A DNA stretch of 24,384 bases from positions 1-24,384 of IMG/VR virus record IMGVR_UViG_3300042564_001687; one strand, written 5' to 3'. The notes under the pieces were generated by a model. It was not told the DNA's origin. It did not search any database and saw only the letters and a list, made by a program, of their open reading frames with translations. This document shows positions 1 through 9,083 of the stretch, piece after piece. This DNA is from a virus. The translations under genes were made by a program, and so were the position numbers. Numbering within the stretch: position 1 is the stretch's first letter; each line of letters starts with the position of its first letter.

Positions 1-676
1 CACTAAACACTGCCGCTGCAAATGGTGATTTTGTTGCCGCACCGGCTACTGCACCTCCAGCAATCGAGCCAATAGTCGGAACAACCTCTCCTGACGCATC
101 AATCAAATCTTTTGGAGAAAGACCAAGCTCGTCAATTGCTGTATATCTATTTGATGCCGGATCTCTAAGAATTGTTACAGTTTTTCCGGCAATGTCAACT
201 TTTTGGATGTTTTCTGTCCCAAACTTTTCTTGAAGATATTTCTCCTTGTTTTCTCCAGTTTTAAAAGCAAGTCCAAACCTTGTTTTCCAGTCAACACCAG
301 AATCAAGATCAACTTCGCCACCAAGCATGGTGGATAGCCCTTCATTTAAAGCTGAGATATATTGCCCCTCATCCATTGGGAGCAACTTCTCAGAAGCAAA
401 AACATCATCTGCCGAACCCTTGCTTATCATGCGCTTCGGAGTAAGAAAACTTCCGTCGGCAATCATGGATTTCAACCTGTCTTTTGATTTCGCCTCCTCT
501 TTAACAAGAGAGTCATATTCGGTAAGTAGAAACCGACCTTCTTCTGCTTTTTTTGCAGCAGCAATAGGATCAGTTTCAAGCAACTGGTTATACTCGGCCT
601 CAACTTGGCCAATATTGTTTACTGCTTGAGAACGAATGACTCCAAGCTCTTTCACATAAGAATCAATTGTAGCCAT
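1..676 (-). CDS. Large virion/ejection-type protein, N-terminal part (cut by window edge)
   Basis: The frame is open for 225 codons from an ATG at 676-674 to the window edge, so only the N-terminus is seen. It starts MATIDSYVKELGVIRSQ, continues as charged, helix-prone sequence, and ends in a Gly/Ala-rich hydrophobic stretch (about residues 195-225). The start overlaps the stop of the upstream gene as TAATG, indicating translational coupling. Large proteins with Gly/Ala-rich hydrophobic stretches, encoded after the tail genes of podoviruses, are often internal virion or DNA-ejection proteins; that role is inferred from position and composition. No lysozyme or transglycosylase motif is visible in this part. 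Confidence 0.7.
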   Translation of the reverse strand, partial: MATIDSYVKELGVIRSQAVNNIGQVEAEYNQLLETDPIAAAKKAEEGRFLLTEYDSLVKEEAKSKDRLKSMIADGSFLTPKRMISKGSADDVFASEKLLPMDEGQYISALNEGLSTMLGGEVDLDSGVDWKTRFGLAFKTGENKEKYLQEKFGTENIQKVDIAGKTVTILRDPASNRYTAIDELGLSPKDLIDASGEVVPTIGSIAGGAVAGAATKSPFAAAVFS

Positions 677-2361
677 TATTGTGTTGGTTGCGATGGAAAT
701 GTAGCGCGGAAACCCTTAATTTTATCATCTTCTTGGGTTGATTGTTTTTCTCCCGGATATTGGGATTGTATTTCATTATACTGATCGCTAGTAATAATCC
801 CTTTTTTAAGAAGTGACTCCCTATGTTGCTGTGTCCCATGAACAACATCAAGTAGTTTTGTCTTTACCGAGATAGCTCTTTCTCGAATTTTTTCTGGATC
901 TCCGACAAGCCTCAAGGTTCCCCATTGATCTGCAAGGGCCGAAAACTCGTTTTGAGTAACTTGCCCAAGCCCACTAGATCCGGTAGGAGAAGACTTTCTA
1001 AGTGCATCAAGAGCTTCAAACTTTAGGTTTGATGCAACCGTATCAAGAGAACTCTGCGCTTCCGCCTGTTCCTCAAAACCAACTGAACCCAAAATTTTTC
1101 TTAGTGGACTGGCAAACGGCAACTTGCTCATTTTGCCGGTATAATCAATGAACCTGTCGATTTCGCTTATCGCAACCTTGCCGATTTCTACGGCCCTATT
1201 TCTTGCTGCAACTTCAGCAGATGCTGCTTGTTGGGCCGCTTGCTCTGCCGCTCCTCCCGGAATGTTTGCAACTCGCGTTCCCGTTGGACTACTTGGGTCG
1301 GGAACAAGCTGTTGCCCTTCTCCAAGTTTTACTGTTGGCTTTCCACCAACTCCCGCGCCATACCTGACCGTAGTTTTCCCATTTTCAGTTATTACCTCAG
1401 CCCCGGTGGGGACGGGTGCTGGATAGAACCTGTTTTCTTCGTCAAATTGGCCGGCGAGTGCGTTGTATTCAGCGGCTTCTTCAGCAGTGGCTTTTCTGAA
1501 TTTGCCTGGCGGTTTATCTGTCACAAGAGAAGATCCGGCAGGAAGGCGAATTTGTCTTGATGCTTGCGTAGCGGGTTGACCGCCAGCAGCTTCAATGTTC
1601 GCTACTACTTCTGGAGCAATGGTGGTTACTGGAGTTTCACCCGCAATACTTGGAAATTGGCTGTAATCAAAGTTGCTTGGTGGAGTTGGGACACCTATTG
1701 CTCCTTTTGGTGGCAATACGCCAGGACCATCCATCGGAGTCCCATCAACAGGAACCCCGTCTGGGAATGATGGTTCGGGCGGTCCTGTTGGAGAAAACGC
1801 ATCCGAAACACTTGGATATACATTATTTGAAAGGTCTTTAAATTGCCCATATTGATCCAAAGATCCAGCGACTTTTACCTTTTGCCCATCAATTTCAATT
1901 TCCTTGTCATATGGCTTCCAGTCGGACATCTTTGGCAAAGATGCTTGTATTTGTTCAGCCTTGGCACGCTGCTCCTCCAATTTAACTTTGCGTTCTTGCA
2001 AGCCAAATTCAGCATCCGCCTGCATCTGCTTTGTTCCCATGTTAATTAGTCCAGCGACAGACTCAGCAATGTCAGCGCGTTCATTCAGGGAAACATTCTC
2101 ATCTTTGATTTGGTCGCGCACACCTTGAAGCGTTGGCGCAAGATCAGGAAATAGCTTCAAAGCCGCGTCAATCTGAATGTCGCTTTGCTTGATTAGCTTT
2201 TTCTTCTCGCCTTGTTGCTTGAAGTAGTCAGTAACTTGACCGATTCCTTTTGCGACCCCTTGCGCTCCAGCCATAGATTGCTCACGCGCCGCCGCAACAG
2301 AACCAGAATAATCTGGAGCTTGATACGGGATTGTTCTTACGTCTCCTCCGAATAGTGCCAT
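676..2361 (-). CDS. Putative DNA-ejection / internal virion protein, 561 aa
   Basis: The N-terminal third is helical and charged, with a likely coiled coil near residues 105-145. Residues about 180-300 are rich in Pro, Gly and Ser and look like a flexible linker. The C-terminal part is helical again and contains a stretch at about 438-483 with SSPTGSSGLGQVTQNEFSAL, a pattern I associate with phage DNA-transfer or internal virion proteins. There is no clear Shine-Dalgarno; the leader is A-rich. It lies 14 nt after the 344-aa gene and is coupled to the next gene by TAATG. The ejection role rests on this motif, composition and neighbours and is not proven. Confidence 0.7.
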   Translation of the reverse strand: MALFGGDVRTIPYQAPDYSGSVAAAREQSMAGAQGVAKGIGQVTDYFKQQGEKKKLIKQSDIQIDAALKLFPDLAPTLQGVRDQIKDENVSLNERADIAESVAGLINMGTKQMQADAEFGLQERKVKLEEQRAKAEQIQASLPKMSDWKPYDKEIEIDGQKVKVAGSLDQYGQFKDLSNNVYPSVSDAFSPTGPPEPSFPDGVPVDGTPMDGPGVLPPKGAIGVPTPPSNFDYSQFPSIAGETPVTTIAPEVVANIEAAGGQPATQASRQIRLPAGSSLVTDKPPGKFRKATAEEAAEYNALAGQFDEENRFYPAPVPTGAEVITENGKTTVRYGAGVGGKPTVKLGEGQQLVPDPSSPTGTRVANIPGGAAEQAAQQAASAEVAARNRAVEIGKVAISEIDRFIDYTGKMSKLPFASPLRKILGSVGFEEQAEAQSSLDTVASNLKFEALDALRKSSPTGSSGLGQVTQNEFSALADQWGTLRLVGDPEKIRERAISVKTKLLDVVHGTQQHRESLLKKGIITSDQYNEIQSQYPGEKQSTQEDDKIKGFRATFPSQPTQ

Positions 2362-2375
2362 AATTTTAGTTGTTA

Positions 2376-3410
2376 TTATCCAAGCTGGAGCCCGCCGCCA
2401 TAGTATCCCTGAGAGTTCACTGAGCCCGGAGAGTTGTTCATGCCGCCATAATTTCTATTGGCATACATTTGACCAGCTTGACCAATTCCACTTCCAAGGC
2501 TACTCCACATCTGCGCTTTGGCTTGTTGGTTTGCGGCGTTAATTTGGTAATTTGCTTGGTTGGCTTGGTTCTGCGCTCCTGCTTGTTGTTGGGCAAGGTT
2601 AAGCGGCATGTTAAAATCAAATCCACCAGCAGCTTCAGGACCAAGAGTCAATGCGGTGCGAAGATCCTGTTGTCCAGCACCATACGACAATGGAGCAGTG
2701 CGAAGAGCTTGAAGTCCCGGATTGGTGTAAAACTCGCCAGCTTGGGAGTATGCGCGTTGTCCAGCTTGTGCCGCTTCTGCCCGCTTGCGAGCCATAACAT
2801 CCTCACGCCCCATTGCTTCGCTTACAATGCCTAGGTTGCCACCAAGTCGTCCAGATGCTTGGAAACCCTCACGCGCTTGCTGCTCGTATCCACGACGTTC
2901 TTCTGGAGTTACGCCTTGCGCCGAAGCCCTAGCTCGCTCGGCTTCTTGAGAAGATGCTTGAACTGCGGCTGCTTGTTCTGGCGAGAGTGCTTGCATCAAG
3001 CCTCGTGTCATTCCTGCCTGACCGGTCATTTGGCCAAGCTCTTCAGCACGAAGTTGCTCTAAGGTTTTTCCTGCTTGTTGCGAAGTGCTTAGCTGAAGTC
3101 CTTGGAAGCCCGGTTGACCGTTAACACCACCAAGGAATTGCCCGGTTTCACCAAACATTTGGCCCATGAGTTGAGGGCCGAATTTGTTTTGAAGCTCGAG
3201 AAAGCCGGGGATGTATTCTGGATAGTAATCAAGAAGCCCTGTTGCCTGACGGCCAATTAAAGTTTTTCCTTTATTGCGTCCTTTTCTTTCTGTGTGGAAA
3301 ATATCAACCGGCGGTGGTGCTTTACCGGCTTTTCCTGCTTGACTTGCTCCGTAGATGGACGCTCCTGCACCGACTGCCGCCGATCCTATTCCTACTGCTA
3401 CCAAAGACAT
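2376..3410 (-). CDS. Putative internal virion protein, 344 aa, Ala/Gln/Gly-rich
   Basis: The N-terminus has a small-residue hydrophobic segment (about residues 8-30, GSAAVGAGASIYGASQAGKA), as in many podovirus internal virion proteins that insert in the cell envelope during DNA ejection. The rest is rich in Gln, Ala and Gly and predicted helical, with many repeated QA and AQ pairs, and it ends in a Gly/Tyr/Asn-rich tail. The start overlaps the upstream stop as TAATG. It has the best Shine-Dalgarno of the late genes (GGAGGTG, about 10 nt upstream), which fixes the start. The function is inferred from composition and position. Confidence 0.7.
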   Translation of the reverse strand: MSLVAVGIGSAAVGAGASIYGASQAGKAGKAPPPVDIFHTERKGRNKGKTLIGRQATGLLDYYPEYIPGFLELQNKFGPQLMGQMFGETGQFLGGVNGQPGFQGLQLSTSQQAGKTLEQLRAEELGQMTGQAGMTRGLMQALSPEQAAAVQASSQEAERARASAQGVTPEERRGYEQQAREGFQASGRLGGNLGIVSEAMGREDVMARKRAEAAQAGQRAYSQAGEFYTNPGLQALRTAPLSYGAGQQDLRTALTLGPEAAGGFDFNMPLNLAQQQAGAQNQANQANYQINAANQQAKAQMWSSLGSGIGQAGQMYANRNYGGMNNSPGSVNSQGYYGGGLQLG

Positions 3411-3991
3411 TAGCTCAACTCACCTCCGGAGTCGTTAATTGTGTTTTCCGTATAAGTTTCCATTATTTTAATTCCTTCTTGCTCGTATCTATCTTTCTTC
3501 CACGAATTGACTCTTTCGTCATCCTTGTTGAAAAGTGGGTTTTTATTTGGATGCGTCAAATATTCAACCATCTCATCAGGATCGCTGATATTCTCTGGGT
3601 TAGCGTGGAACGTTAGCCAAGTTGTATCTTCGTGAATATAAAGAACTCTTTTTGTTCCAGCTTCAGTGACACCGACAAATGGAGCTTCATATTCTACGAC
3701 TCCCGCCTGATCCATGACGCGCAACCTCCCAGACGCAATCACAAAAGGATGATTTGTTTTGTGCTTCATGCTTGTAAGCAATGATCCTGCGGGCATAAAT
3801 ATCTTTCGAATATACATGCCGGGAAGAAATAAATGCTCCGTAGGAAAGTATCCGTCTGGCATTTGAGCAAGTTGATACTCAAGCCGTTCAACATCAGAAG
3901 CGGAGGCAATCTCTTCAGCAGACGGAACTTTAGAAACAAATAGCTCTTGCTTGTCGCTTGATTCTTCTGTTTTTTCTAATTGTTCATCCAT
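3410..3991 (-). CDS. Cupin-like phage protein, 193 aa
   Basis: After a charged N-terminus, residues about 58-135 look like a single cupin beta-barrel: a Gly/Pro-bounded strand (GMYIRKIFMPAG), a possible metal-ligand pair in HKTNH (H77, H81), a Gly-turn strand (SGRLRV, 87-92) and a later His in LTFHANPE. Such cupins occur between tail and internal virion genes in podovirus-like genomes, but no activity is established. It could be an enzyme acting on a host glycan or metabolite, or a structural barrel. The gene sits between the fibre-like and ejection-type genes and overlaps the next one by 1 nt. Confidence 0.7.
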   Translation of the reverse strand: MDEQLEKTEESSDKQELFVSKVPSAEEIASASDVERLEYQLAQMPDGYFPTEHLFLPGMYIRKIFMPAGSLLTSMKHKTNHPFVIASGRLRVMDQAGVVEYEAPFVGVTEAGTKRVLYIHEDTTWLTFHANPENISDPDEMVEYLTHPNKNPLFNKDDERVNSWKKDRYEQEGIKIMETYTENTINDSGGELS

Positions 3992-4040
3992 ATATTTTAT
4001 TGCCTATCCTAAGTTTGTATTCATTAGGAGCAATGCTGAT

Positions 4041-4976
4041 TCATCCCACAAACATCACGTTTACCACGGGCACGGCGATTACGCTTCCATTTGTAGAGTT
4101 AGCTACGTAAATATCACAAGATTGTGCAGTTGTTGCTGTCGAGACATTTCCTCCAACAAGTCCAATTACATCAGACCCAGTCCAGTTGGCAAATCCAGAT
4201 CGCGAATAGTTGGCATCTGGAAGAGCGGTTGTAAAATTAACAGCATATTGACCAGTCCCCAATGTGCTGACCGAGTTGACGTTTCCCGATCCGCGGATCT
4301 GCCTTAAGCTGAAGGTGATTCCAGTGTTAAGAGCTGTTGTGGCAACTGTTGTAATAGTGAATGTTTTTGGACCAGTTACAGTAACCACATAGGTCCCAAC
4401 AACAACGCCAGTAAGAGCATGAAGTTTATTGCCTGTTATTAAGTTATGGTTATTTGTTGTTGTGATAGTAGCAGTAGTGCTTGCTGCCACCCGAACCACA
4501 GTAGAAGTTCCTCCAGCAAACGTTCCTGCAACAGTTCCGTCAAAGTTAACCCATGCCCTAACCCCGTAAATAGGGGCAGTTCCCGTCTGCGCTCCACTCA
4601 ACTTTGATGCGGTGATGTTTGCGTCAAGAATCTTGTCGGTAGTTACGTTTGCGTCTAGAATATTAGCCGTTGTGACAACATCGGCGTCAAGTGTGGCAAC
4701 ACCGCTGGCAACCGTGAATGCACCAAAGTCAGAATTGGATAGTTTAGCAGGGGTAACATTCGCATCAAGAATCGCCGTCGTCGTAACTGCATTTGCAGCC
4801 AACTCGTTTGCTCTAATTCCACCAGCCGCAACAGAAAGTTTACCAGTAGTAACGGCAAGAGTCGTGCCAGTAATAGCAGTAGGGTCAATCACGCTTTGAT
4901 CTAGGATGTTGTTCATCTTCGTGCTAGTGATTACGTCAGTAGCCGTGAAAGTGTAACTTGTATCAATTGCGCCCAT
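4041..4976 (-). CDS. Tail fibre-like / receptor-binding virion protein, 311 aa
   Basis: The sequence is rich in Thr, Ala, Val and Asn and has short repeats typical of trimeric phage fibres: AILDANVTPAKLS, NILDANVTTD and KILDANITASKLS lie near residues 65-130. The middle (about 160-225) contains one copy of the same beta-repeat (TTNNHNLITGNKLHAL...) that recurs in the neighbouring 1059-aa protein. The C-terminus (TALPDANYSRSGFANW onward) resembles the distal knob-like end of fibre proteins. The start is 3 nt after the nozzle-like gene and has no clear Shine-Dalgarno. A fibre or fibre-adaptor role is likely; the ligand is unknown. Confidence 0.75.
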   Translation of the reverse strand: MGAIDTSYTFTATDVITSTKMNNILDQSVIDPTAITGTTLAVTTGKLSVAAGGIRANELAANAVTTTAILDANVTPAKLSNSDFGAFTVASGVATLDADVVTTANILDANVTTDKILDANITASKLSGAQTGTAPIYGVRAWVNFDGTVAGTFAGGTSTVVRVAASTTATITTTNNHNLITGNKLHALTGVVVGTYVVTVTGPKTFTITTVATTALNTGITFSLRQIRGSGNVNSVSTLGTGQYAVNFTTALPDANYSRSGFANWTGSDVIGLVGGNVSTATTAQSCDIYVANSTNGSVIAVPVVNVMFVG

Positions 4977-4979
4977 ACT

Positions 4980-7900
4980 TTATCTTTGTGAAATGATTTG
5001 TCTGTTGGTGACTGAACCAGCCACCTTTACTGAGTTGACCTTGGGTGATCCGATAGTCCTTGTCAAGATCATTGTTCCCGTGAATCCTCTGATGCCACCC
5101 AACCTACACCGGATGCTTGCTGTTTCAGCTTCGGTAGCTGTGCTGGGTGTAAGCAATCCACCAAGAAGAGTGGTCGTTGTGCCTATGGATTGAGCATCAT
5201 CTGGATCTTCCGCTGCAAACGCAATATTATATTCCGAGTTCTGGCCGGGAAGGGACTGGATGTTTACCTGTGCGTCGGTAAATCGCTTGCGTTCCATCGT
5301 CCCGAGGTCGTATCCTCTGGTTGTAAGGGCTGCGTTGATTGCCGGGGACACGATAGCAGTAGAGTTGTCCACGTTCAGGCTGTCGTTTGAGCTTTCAGAC
5401 GCTTCGATTTGGTGCAATCCACCATTGGACGTGACCGCGTAGATGTTGTTTCTCTCGCTTGCGCTACCAATCATAAAGTCCTTGATTAAGAATCGAGAGT
5501 CTCCAAAGGTGTCTAGTGATTCCCACCCTTTGTTTAGGAAGTTATACACCAAAATAGCGTTGTTCCCGTAGGAATCGCCTGCTCCCGGAATGGAATCAAG
5601 CGGAACGGCAAGGTAATACCTGTTTTCAAACAAGATCCCCACTGCTTTATCCGCATAGTCAGCGTTGATTCGGTCGATATACGGCTGAATGTTCTTAGAA
5701 AGGGGTTCCTCAGTGCCTCGCAGGTTGTAATCGTTAAGGAACTCAATGCCATACACACCGTCATCGGACAAAAAGAGCATTGCATTGCCGCGCATGACAA
5801 CAGACTTGCGGGCTAAACATCCAATCTCGGACGTAAGCTCCTTGACTGTAACATCCAGAAGGCCTCCCAGCGTTCCCTTAACAAGATGAAGGCTATTCCT
5901 ATTCAGCACAACCAACCCGTCGTCATAGAAGCCGTGCATTGCTACAACAAAGTCTGCTGTTCCGCCACTGACACGGAATTGGTTCTCGATCTGGTCAAAC
6001 GTAGTAGTGTCTAGAATGTCTGATACAGATATTTCATCGGTAATCTTGCGGCTAGTGTATGTCACGTTGTTATACGCGCCAGATTGATCGTAATAGAACG
6101 GAACCCATAGCCTACGCTGGAAATGAACACCCCAAGGCGCACCGGGCTGGTGCATAAAGCCACCACCTACGCTGAACCTTCCTCCAATTGCGATCTGTTG
6201 ATTGGATGCACCTGTTGCAGTTGTAACATACGCACTCGTTACTGTATATGATCCACTTGCACCAACAAGGTTGTAAAGCAGACGTTTATTAATATCGTCT
6301 ATTGTTGCAAATGCGCTTGTAGTAATATATGTCCCAACTCCACCAACCAGAGTATAAGAAAAACTATTCGCGTTAATATTGGTGATAATAAACACCCCGT
6401 TAGGATTTGTTCCACTAGTAAACTCAATTCCATCAATTGTTATTGAATTACCTGTCGAAAATCCATGCCCAGTGCAATTGATGGTTACTGTGCTTCCTGA
6501 GATTGTTGCCGAGATAATATTCGTTGCTTGACGAATCGTTGTAAACAATCCGTTTGGATTTGTGCCAGTAGTGTATGTCACAGCGTTTACATTGATTATA
6601 TCTCCAACAGGAATCCCGTGGTTTGTATCAGTGAATAACTTGACTATATTGCTTGCCTGTGTGGCCGCAGTAATATCTCTAAGGATAATGTTGGGGACAG
6701 GCGCATAAAATTGAATCTGAGTGGTTGTAGCACTAACTACCTGAAATTCTTTACCTACTAGTGAGGACAATTCTGGAATAGTGTTCTCGTAAACAATAAT
6801 GAAATTACCCGCATTTAGTGTAGTATTCCCGTCTACCGTAATTGTGACAAGCCCACCATCCACTGATACCCTGCCTCCATGTGAATCAAATACTTGAGGT
6901 TGGGTGTAAGCACCACCTGGGGATAGCGTGAATCCATCAGTAGCCGTAGCAACAGTAGCAACAAACGTCGTGCTTGTCGAAATACTTGCAGCCAAAAAGG
7001 TAAACGTGTCTTGGCCAGTTACCGTGGCAACTGTGTATGTCCCGTTGGGAGGTGTTCCGGTAGTAAGCCCCGCGACAGTAATCGAGGTTCCCACTAATAG
7101 CCCGTGTTCACGCAGATTCACCGTAACAACGGTGTCTGGACTTGCCGTGTCGTCTGAACTTGCGGAAATGACTGGCCTTCCGTTTGGATACCACTCCAAG
7201 GCTTGTTGCCCTTCACGGAACAGCATCACCTTGTCGAACACTTGGATCATGTCAGTGTCAGCACCAAGGGCCTCTCCAGAAGGATACGGAATGTCCGTAA
7301 TCACATAACCATCCAAGTCGATCTTCTTGGCGACAGTATCAAGCGCAATAATCACATACTCCTTGTTGCTGTCGTTTGGATCGCTGAACAAGCAGGAAGC
7401 ACGGACGTTGGCGGCAGCATCGTCGTTGATCGGAGCTTGTGACAACGTGCCAGCACCTGAAACAGCCGTAGTTGCAACGGTTACAGGAAACGTCATGGTT
7501 GTTGCTGAAGCGTAAGTCAAAAGCCTAAGCCCATTAGGATTTGTCCCATCAAAGGTCAACCCGGCGATTAGTCCGTATCCAACAGTCCCTATGGCAAACC
7601 CATGCCCAGCAGTGATTGTGATTGTCACCACGTTGGTGGCGAGTGAGGACGAGGCGATTGCCTTTGAGGTGGACGTAATTACCTCAGAGATTGGCTCAAC
7701 GGCAGAAACGGTGTATGTTCCAGACCCACCAGTAAGCGCATAAGTAATCGTAGATGCCGAAGCCGTTATCGCAGTAAACACCCCATTAGGATCGCTTCCA
7801 GTCGTGTAGCCAATCCCAGCAATGTTTAGCGTTGCGCCGGGAGCTAGTTCGTGAGCAGAGCCAGTTGTAAGTGTGACCACGCCAGCGGTAACTGACGCTG

Positions 7901-8159
7901 CCGTAATCAAGACGCTTGTTCCAGTCAAGAGGAAGGGCAACTGCAAAGGAGACCCTCCCGTAGTCAATGCACCTGTCCTACTCACCACGTTCTTCCGTGG
8001 CTTCCAATAACCCTCCATACGCCCATTCAACGACTCCCTTACCTCACCCTCTTGGAGTTGGTTAAGTTGAAGCCTTTGGTTCACGCTCACAAACCCACGA
8101 TCAGCATCTTCGCCAATCGCAGCATCCATCGGGCTACCACTCTGGGCAAACTGGGACAT
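4980..8159 (-). CDS. Tail nozzle/hub-like virion protein with inserted beta-repeats, 1059 aa
   Basis: The first 70 residues (DADRGFVSVNQRLQLNQLQEG) and the C-terminal about 380 residues (with QRRLWVPFYYD, LFLSDDGVYGIEF, ENRYYLAVPLD, VYNFLNKGWESLD) have the blade-like strand pattern of beta-propeller nozzle or tail-tube proteins of podoviruses. Between them are about five or six copies of a roughly 65-residue beta domain with the signature T(G/D)xxPNGxF/T, at about residues 85-250 and 330-660. One conserved non-repeat block (LFSDPNDSNKEYVIIA...) splits the repeats, as if they were inserted into propeller loops. The start overlaps the upstream stop as TAATG. The repeats may decorate the tail or bind glycans. 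Confidence 0.75.
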   Translation of the reverse strand: MSQFAQSGSPMDAAIGEDADRGFVSVNQRLQLNQLQEGEVRESLNGRMEGYWKPRKNVVSRTGALTTGGSPLQLPFLLTGTSVLITAASVTAGVVTLTTGSAHELAPGATLNIAGIGYTTGSDPNGVFTAITASASTITYALTGGSGTYTVSAVEPISEVITSTSKAIASSSLATNVVTITITAGHGFAIGTVGYGLIAGLTFDGTNPNGLRLLTYASATTMTFPVTVATTAVSGAGTLSQAPINDDAAANVRASCLFSDPNDSNKEYVIIALDTVAKKIDLDGYVITDIPYPSGEALGADTDMIQVFDKVMLFREGQQALEWYPNGRPVISASSDDTASPDTVVTVNLREHGLLVGTSITVAGLTTGTPPNGTYTVATVTGQDTFTFLAASISTSTTFVATVATATDGFTLSPGGAYTQPQVFDSHGGRVSVDGGLVTITVDGNTTLNAGNFIIVYENTIPELSSLVGKEFQVVSATTTQIQFYAPVPNIILRDITAATQASNIVKLFTDTNHGIPVGDIINVNAVTYTTGTNPNGLFTTIRQATNIISATISGSTVTINCTGHGFSTGNSITIDGIEFTSGTNPNGVFIITNINANSFSYTLVGGVGTYITTSAFATIDDINKRLLYNLVGASGSYTVTSAYVTTATGASNQQIAIGGRFSVGGGFMHQPGAPWGVHFQRRLWVPFYYDQSGAYNNVTYTSRKITDEISVSDILDTTTFDQIENQFRVSGGTADFVVAMHGFYDDGLVVLNRNSLHLVKGTLGGLLDVTVKELTSEIGCLARKSVVMRGNAMLFLSDDGVYGIEFLNDYNLRGTEEPLSKNIQPYIDRINADYADKAVGILFENRYYLAVPLDSIPGAGDSYGNNAILVYNFLNKGWESLDTFGDSRFLIKDFMIGSASERNNIYAVTSNGGLHQIEASESSNDSLNVDNSTAIVSPAINAALTTRGYDLGTMERKRFTDAQVNIQSLPGQNSEYNIAFAAEDPDDAQSIGTTTTLLGGLLTPSTATEAETASIRCRLGGIRGFTGTMILTRTIGSPKVNSVKVAGSVTNRQIISQR

Positions 8160-8419
8160 TACGCGTAGTAAACAACCACCACACCGGACGTGAGAACCAC
8201 GGAACTGAAGTCACCGCCAATACCCAAGCCCGCAGGAAGGGTAATAGTCTGCAACCTCGATGCACCCGTGATGCTCCCAGACGCGCTAGCCACAGTAGCC
8301 AACACAGCGTCATTGACCACCTGAATCCAGCGGATCTTGCCAGTGTAAGTAGTTGCCGCAGTGGAAAGCACAATGCCTCCGCCTTGGCCTTGCAGATCAT
8401 ATGATACGGGACTTGCCAT
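8159..8419 (-). CDS. Small virion-associated protein, 86 aa (unknown role)
   Basis: A compact, strand-rich small protein: KIRWIQVVNDAVLATVASAS and repeated TLPAGLGIGG-like turns suggest a small beta-sandwich. It is the first gene of the leftward late unit and is coupled by TAATG to the nozzle-like gene. I recall short proteins of this type among phage structural genes as hypothetical proteins, and a decoration or tail-accessory role is only a guess. The leader is AT-rich with no Shine-Dalgarno. A second frame with an ORF at 8134-8400 on the same strand is out of phase and lacks coupling. Confidence 0.7.
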   Translation of the reverse strand: MASPVSYDLQGQGGGIVLSTAATTYTGKIRWIQVVNDAVLATVASASGSITGASRLQTITLPAGLGIGGDFSSVVLTSGVVVVYYA

Positions 8420-8465
8420 AATTATATTAAAGTATCACCACCGCAACACGCAATGGTTCACGCGC

Positions 8466-8493
8466 AAAGTAGCACATTACGCATTCTTGTCAA
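8466..8493 (-). promoter_or_regulatory. Possible leftward promoter for late genes
   Basis: On the minus strand TTGACA (8493-8488) is followed after 16 nt by TACTTT (8471-8466). The -35 is perfect but the -10 matches only 3 of 6. Transcription would start near 8459, about 40 nt before the 86-aa gene. Plausible by position, weak by sequence; a phage-specific late promoter is the alternative. Confidence 0.3.
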
Positions 8494-8576
8494 GCGTATT
8501 GTATAAGCCCCCTTTGCACATTTTTTGTCGGGCTGGATTACCGCTCAGGATTTTTCACCGCGCCAGAAATTCCAAT

Positions 8577-8586
8577 CCCCCCCCCC
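8577..8586 (+). repeat. Homopolymeric C10 tract
   Basis: Ten consecutive C in non-coding sequence upstream of the late unit. It may vary in length by slippage or contain a sequencing error; it does not break a gene. Confidence 0.8.
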
Positions 8587-8625
8587 TACTGCACCCAGCT
8601 CGCATTAGCACGTGACTTGCAATTC

Positions 8626-8664
8626 AATCACCCGTTTGAATGAAACGCTCGTTTGAATCACCCG
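8626..8664. repeat. Paired direct repeats AATCACCCG and GTTTGAAT
   Basis: AATCACCCG occurs at 8626-8634 and 8656-8664, and GTTTGAAT at 8634-8641 and 8651-8658, so the two words are nested in mirrored order. Short spaced repeats in a divergent control region could be protein-binding sites. A tandem AATCGCGCC pair follows at 8796-8813. Confidence 0.5.
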
Positions 8665-8874
8665 CTGGCCTAGCTTATCGCACTTAACTTGCACCTGCTT
8701 ATTTGTTGCGATTGTGAATTGCTGTGCCAAGTGGCCTGATAGGGAGACGTTAGACCAAAAGAGCTTTGAATCTCTCGCCCTTGCCATAGTCCCATAATCG
8801 CGCCAATCGCGCCACAGACCATCCTCGCGAGATTCCCGCTTTCGGTGCTGCTTCACGTCCAAATCTAACCGAGC

Positions 8875-8904
8875 TTGACACGTTTTCGGATATCTGCGTA
8901 TAAT
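8875..8904 (+). promoter_or_regulatory. Consensus sigma-70 promoter for the early operon
   Basis: TTGACA at 8875-8880 and TATAAT at 8899-8904 match both consensus hexamers perfectly, with an 18-bp spacer (one longer than optimal). It points towards the early operon with an expected start near 8911. It probably drives strong early transcription by unmodified host RNA polymerase. The following 600 nt are untranslated as far as I can see, and a GAGAGA/TCTCTC hairpin (8915-8938) would be at the 5' end of the RNA. Confidence 0.75.
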
Positions 8905-8954
8905 CCCTCTGGAAGAGAGACAAGGATAAGATTCTCTCCCACGTGACCCTATCA

Positions 8955-9083
8955 TTCGGTGAAGCGAAGCGTAGCCGTTACAAGCCTTCCCCCATGAGTC
9001 ACTGTCCTTCGTCGTAGCGGAGCGAAGACGGGTACAAGTACTATCAAGGGTACATTACTATCGTACGGCGGAGCGAAGCGGAG
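8955..9083. repeat. Three degenerate copies of GGAGCGAAGCG-type repeat
   Basis: Related words occur as GTGAAGCGAAGCGTAG near 8959, GTAGCGGAGCGAAGACG near 9014 and GGCGGAGCGAAGCGGAG near 9066, spaced by about 50-55 nt. The middle copy can fold (CTTCG at 9008-9012 with CGAAG). They lie in the early leader just after the consensus promoter. Iterons of an origin, binding sites or RNA hairpins are all possible. Confidence 0.5.

Noticed and set aside
6928-7308. 126-aa plus-strand frame within the nozzle-like gene
   Set aside because: Antisense shadow of the Thr/Val-rich beta repeats of the real gene.
8605-8955. 116-aa open frame on the minus strand in the control region
   Set aside because: It overlaps the perfect rightward promoter, has low-complexity repeats from direct DNA repeats, no leader or coupling and no recognisable motif.
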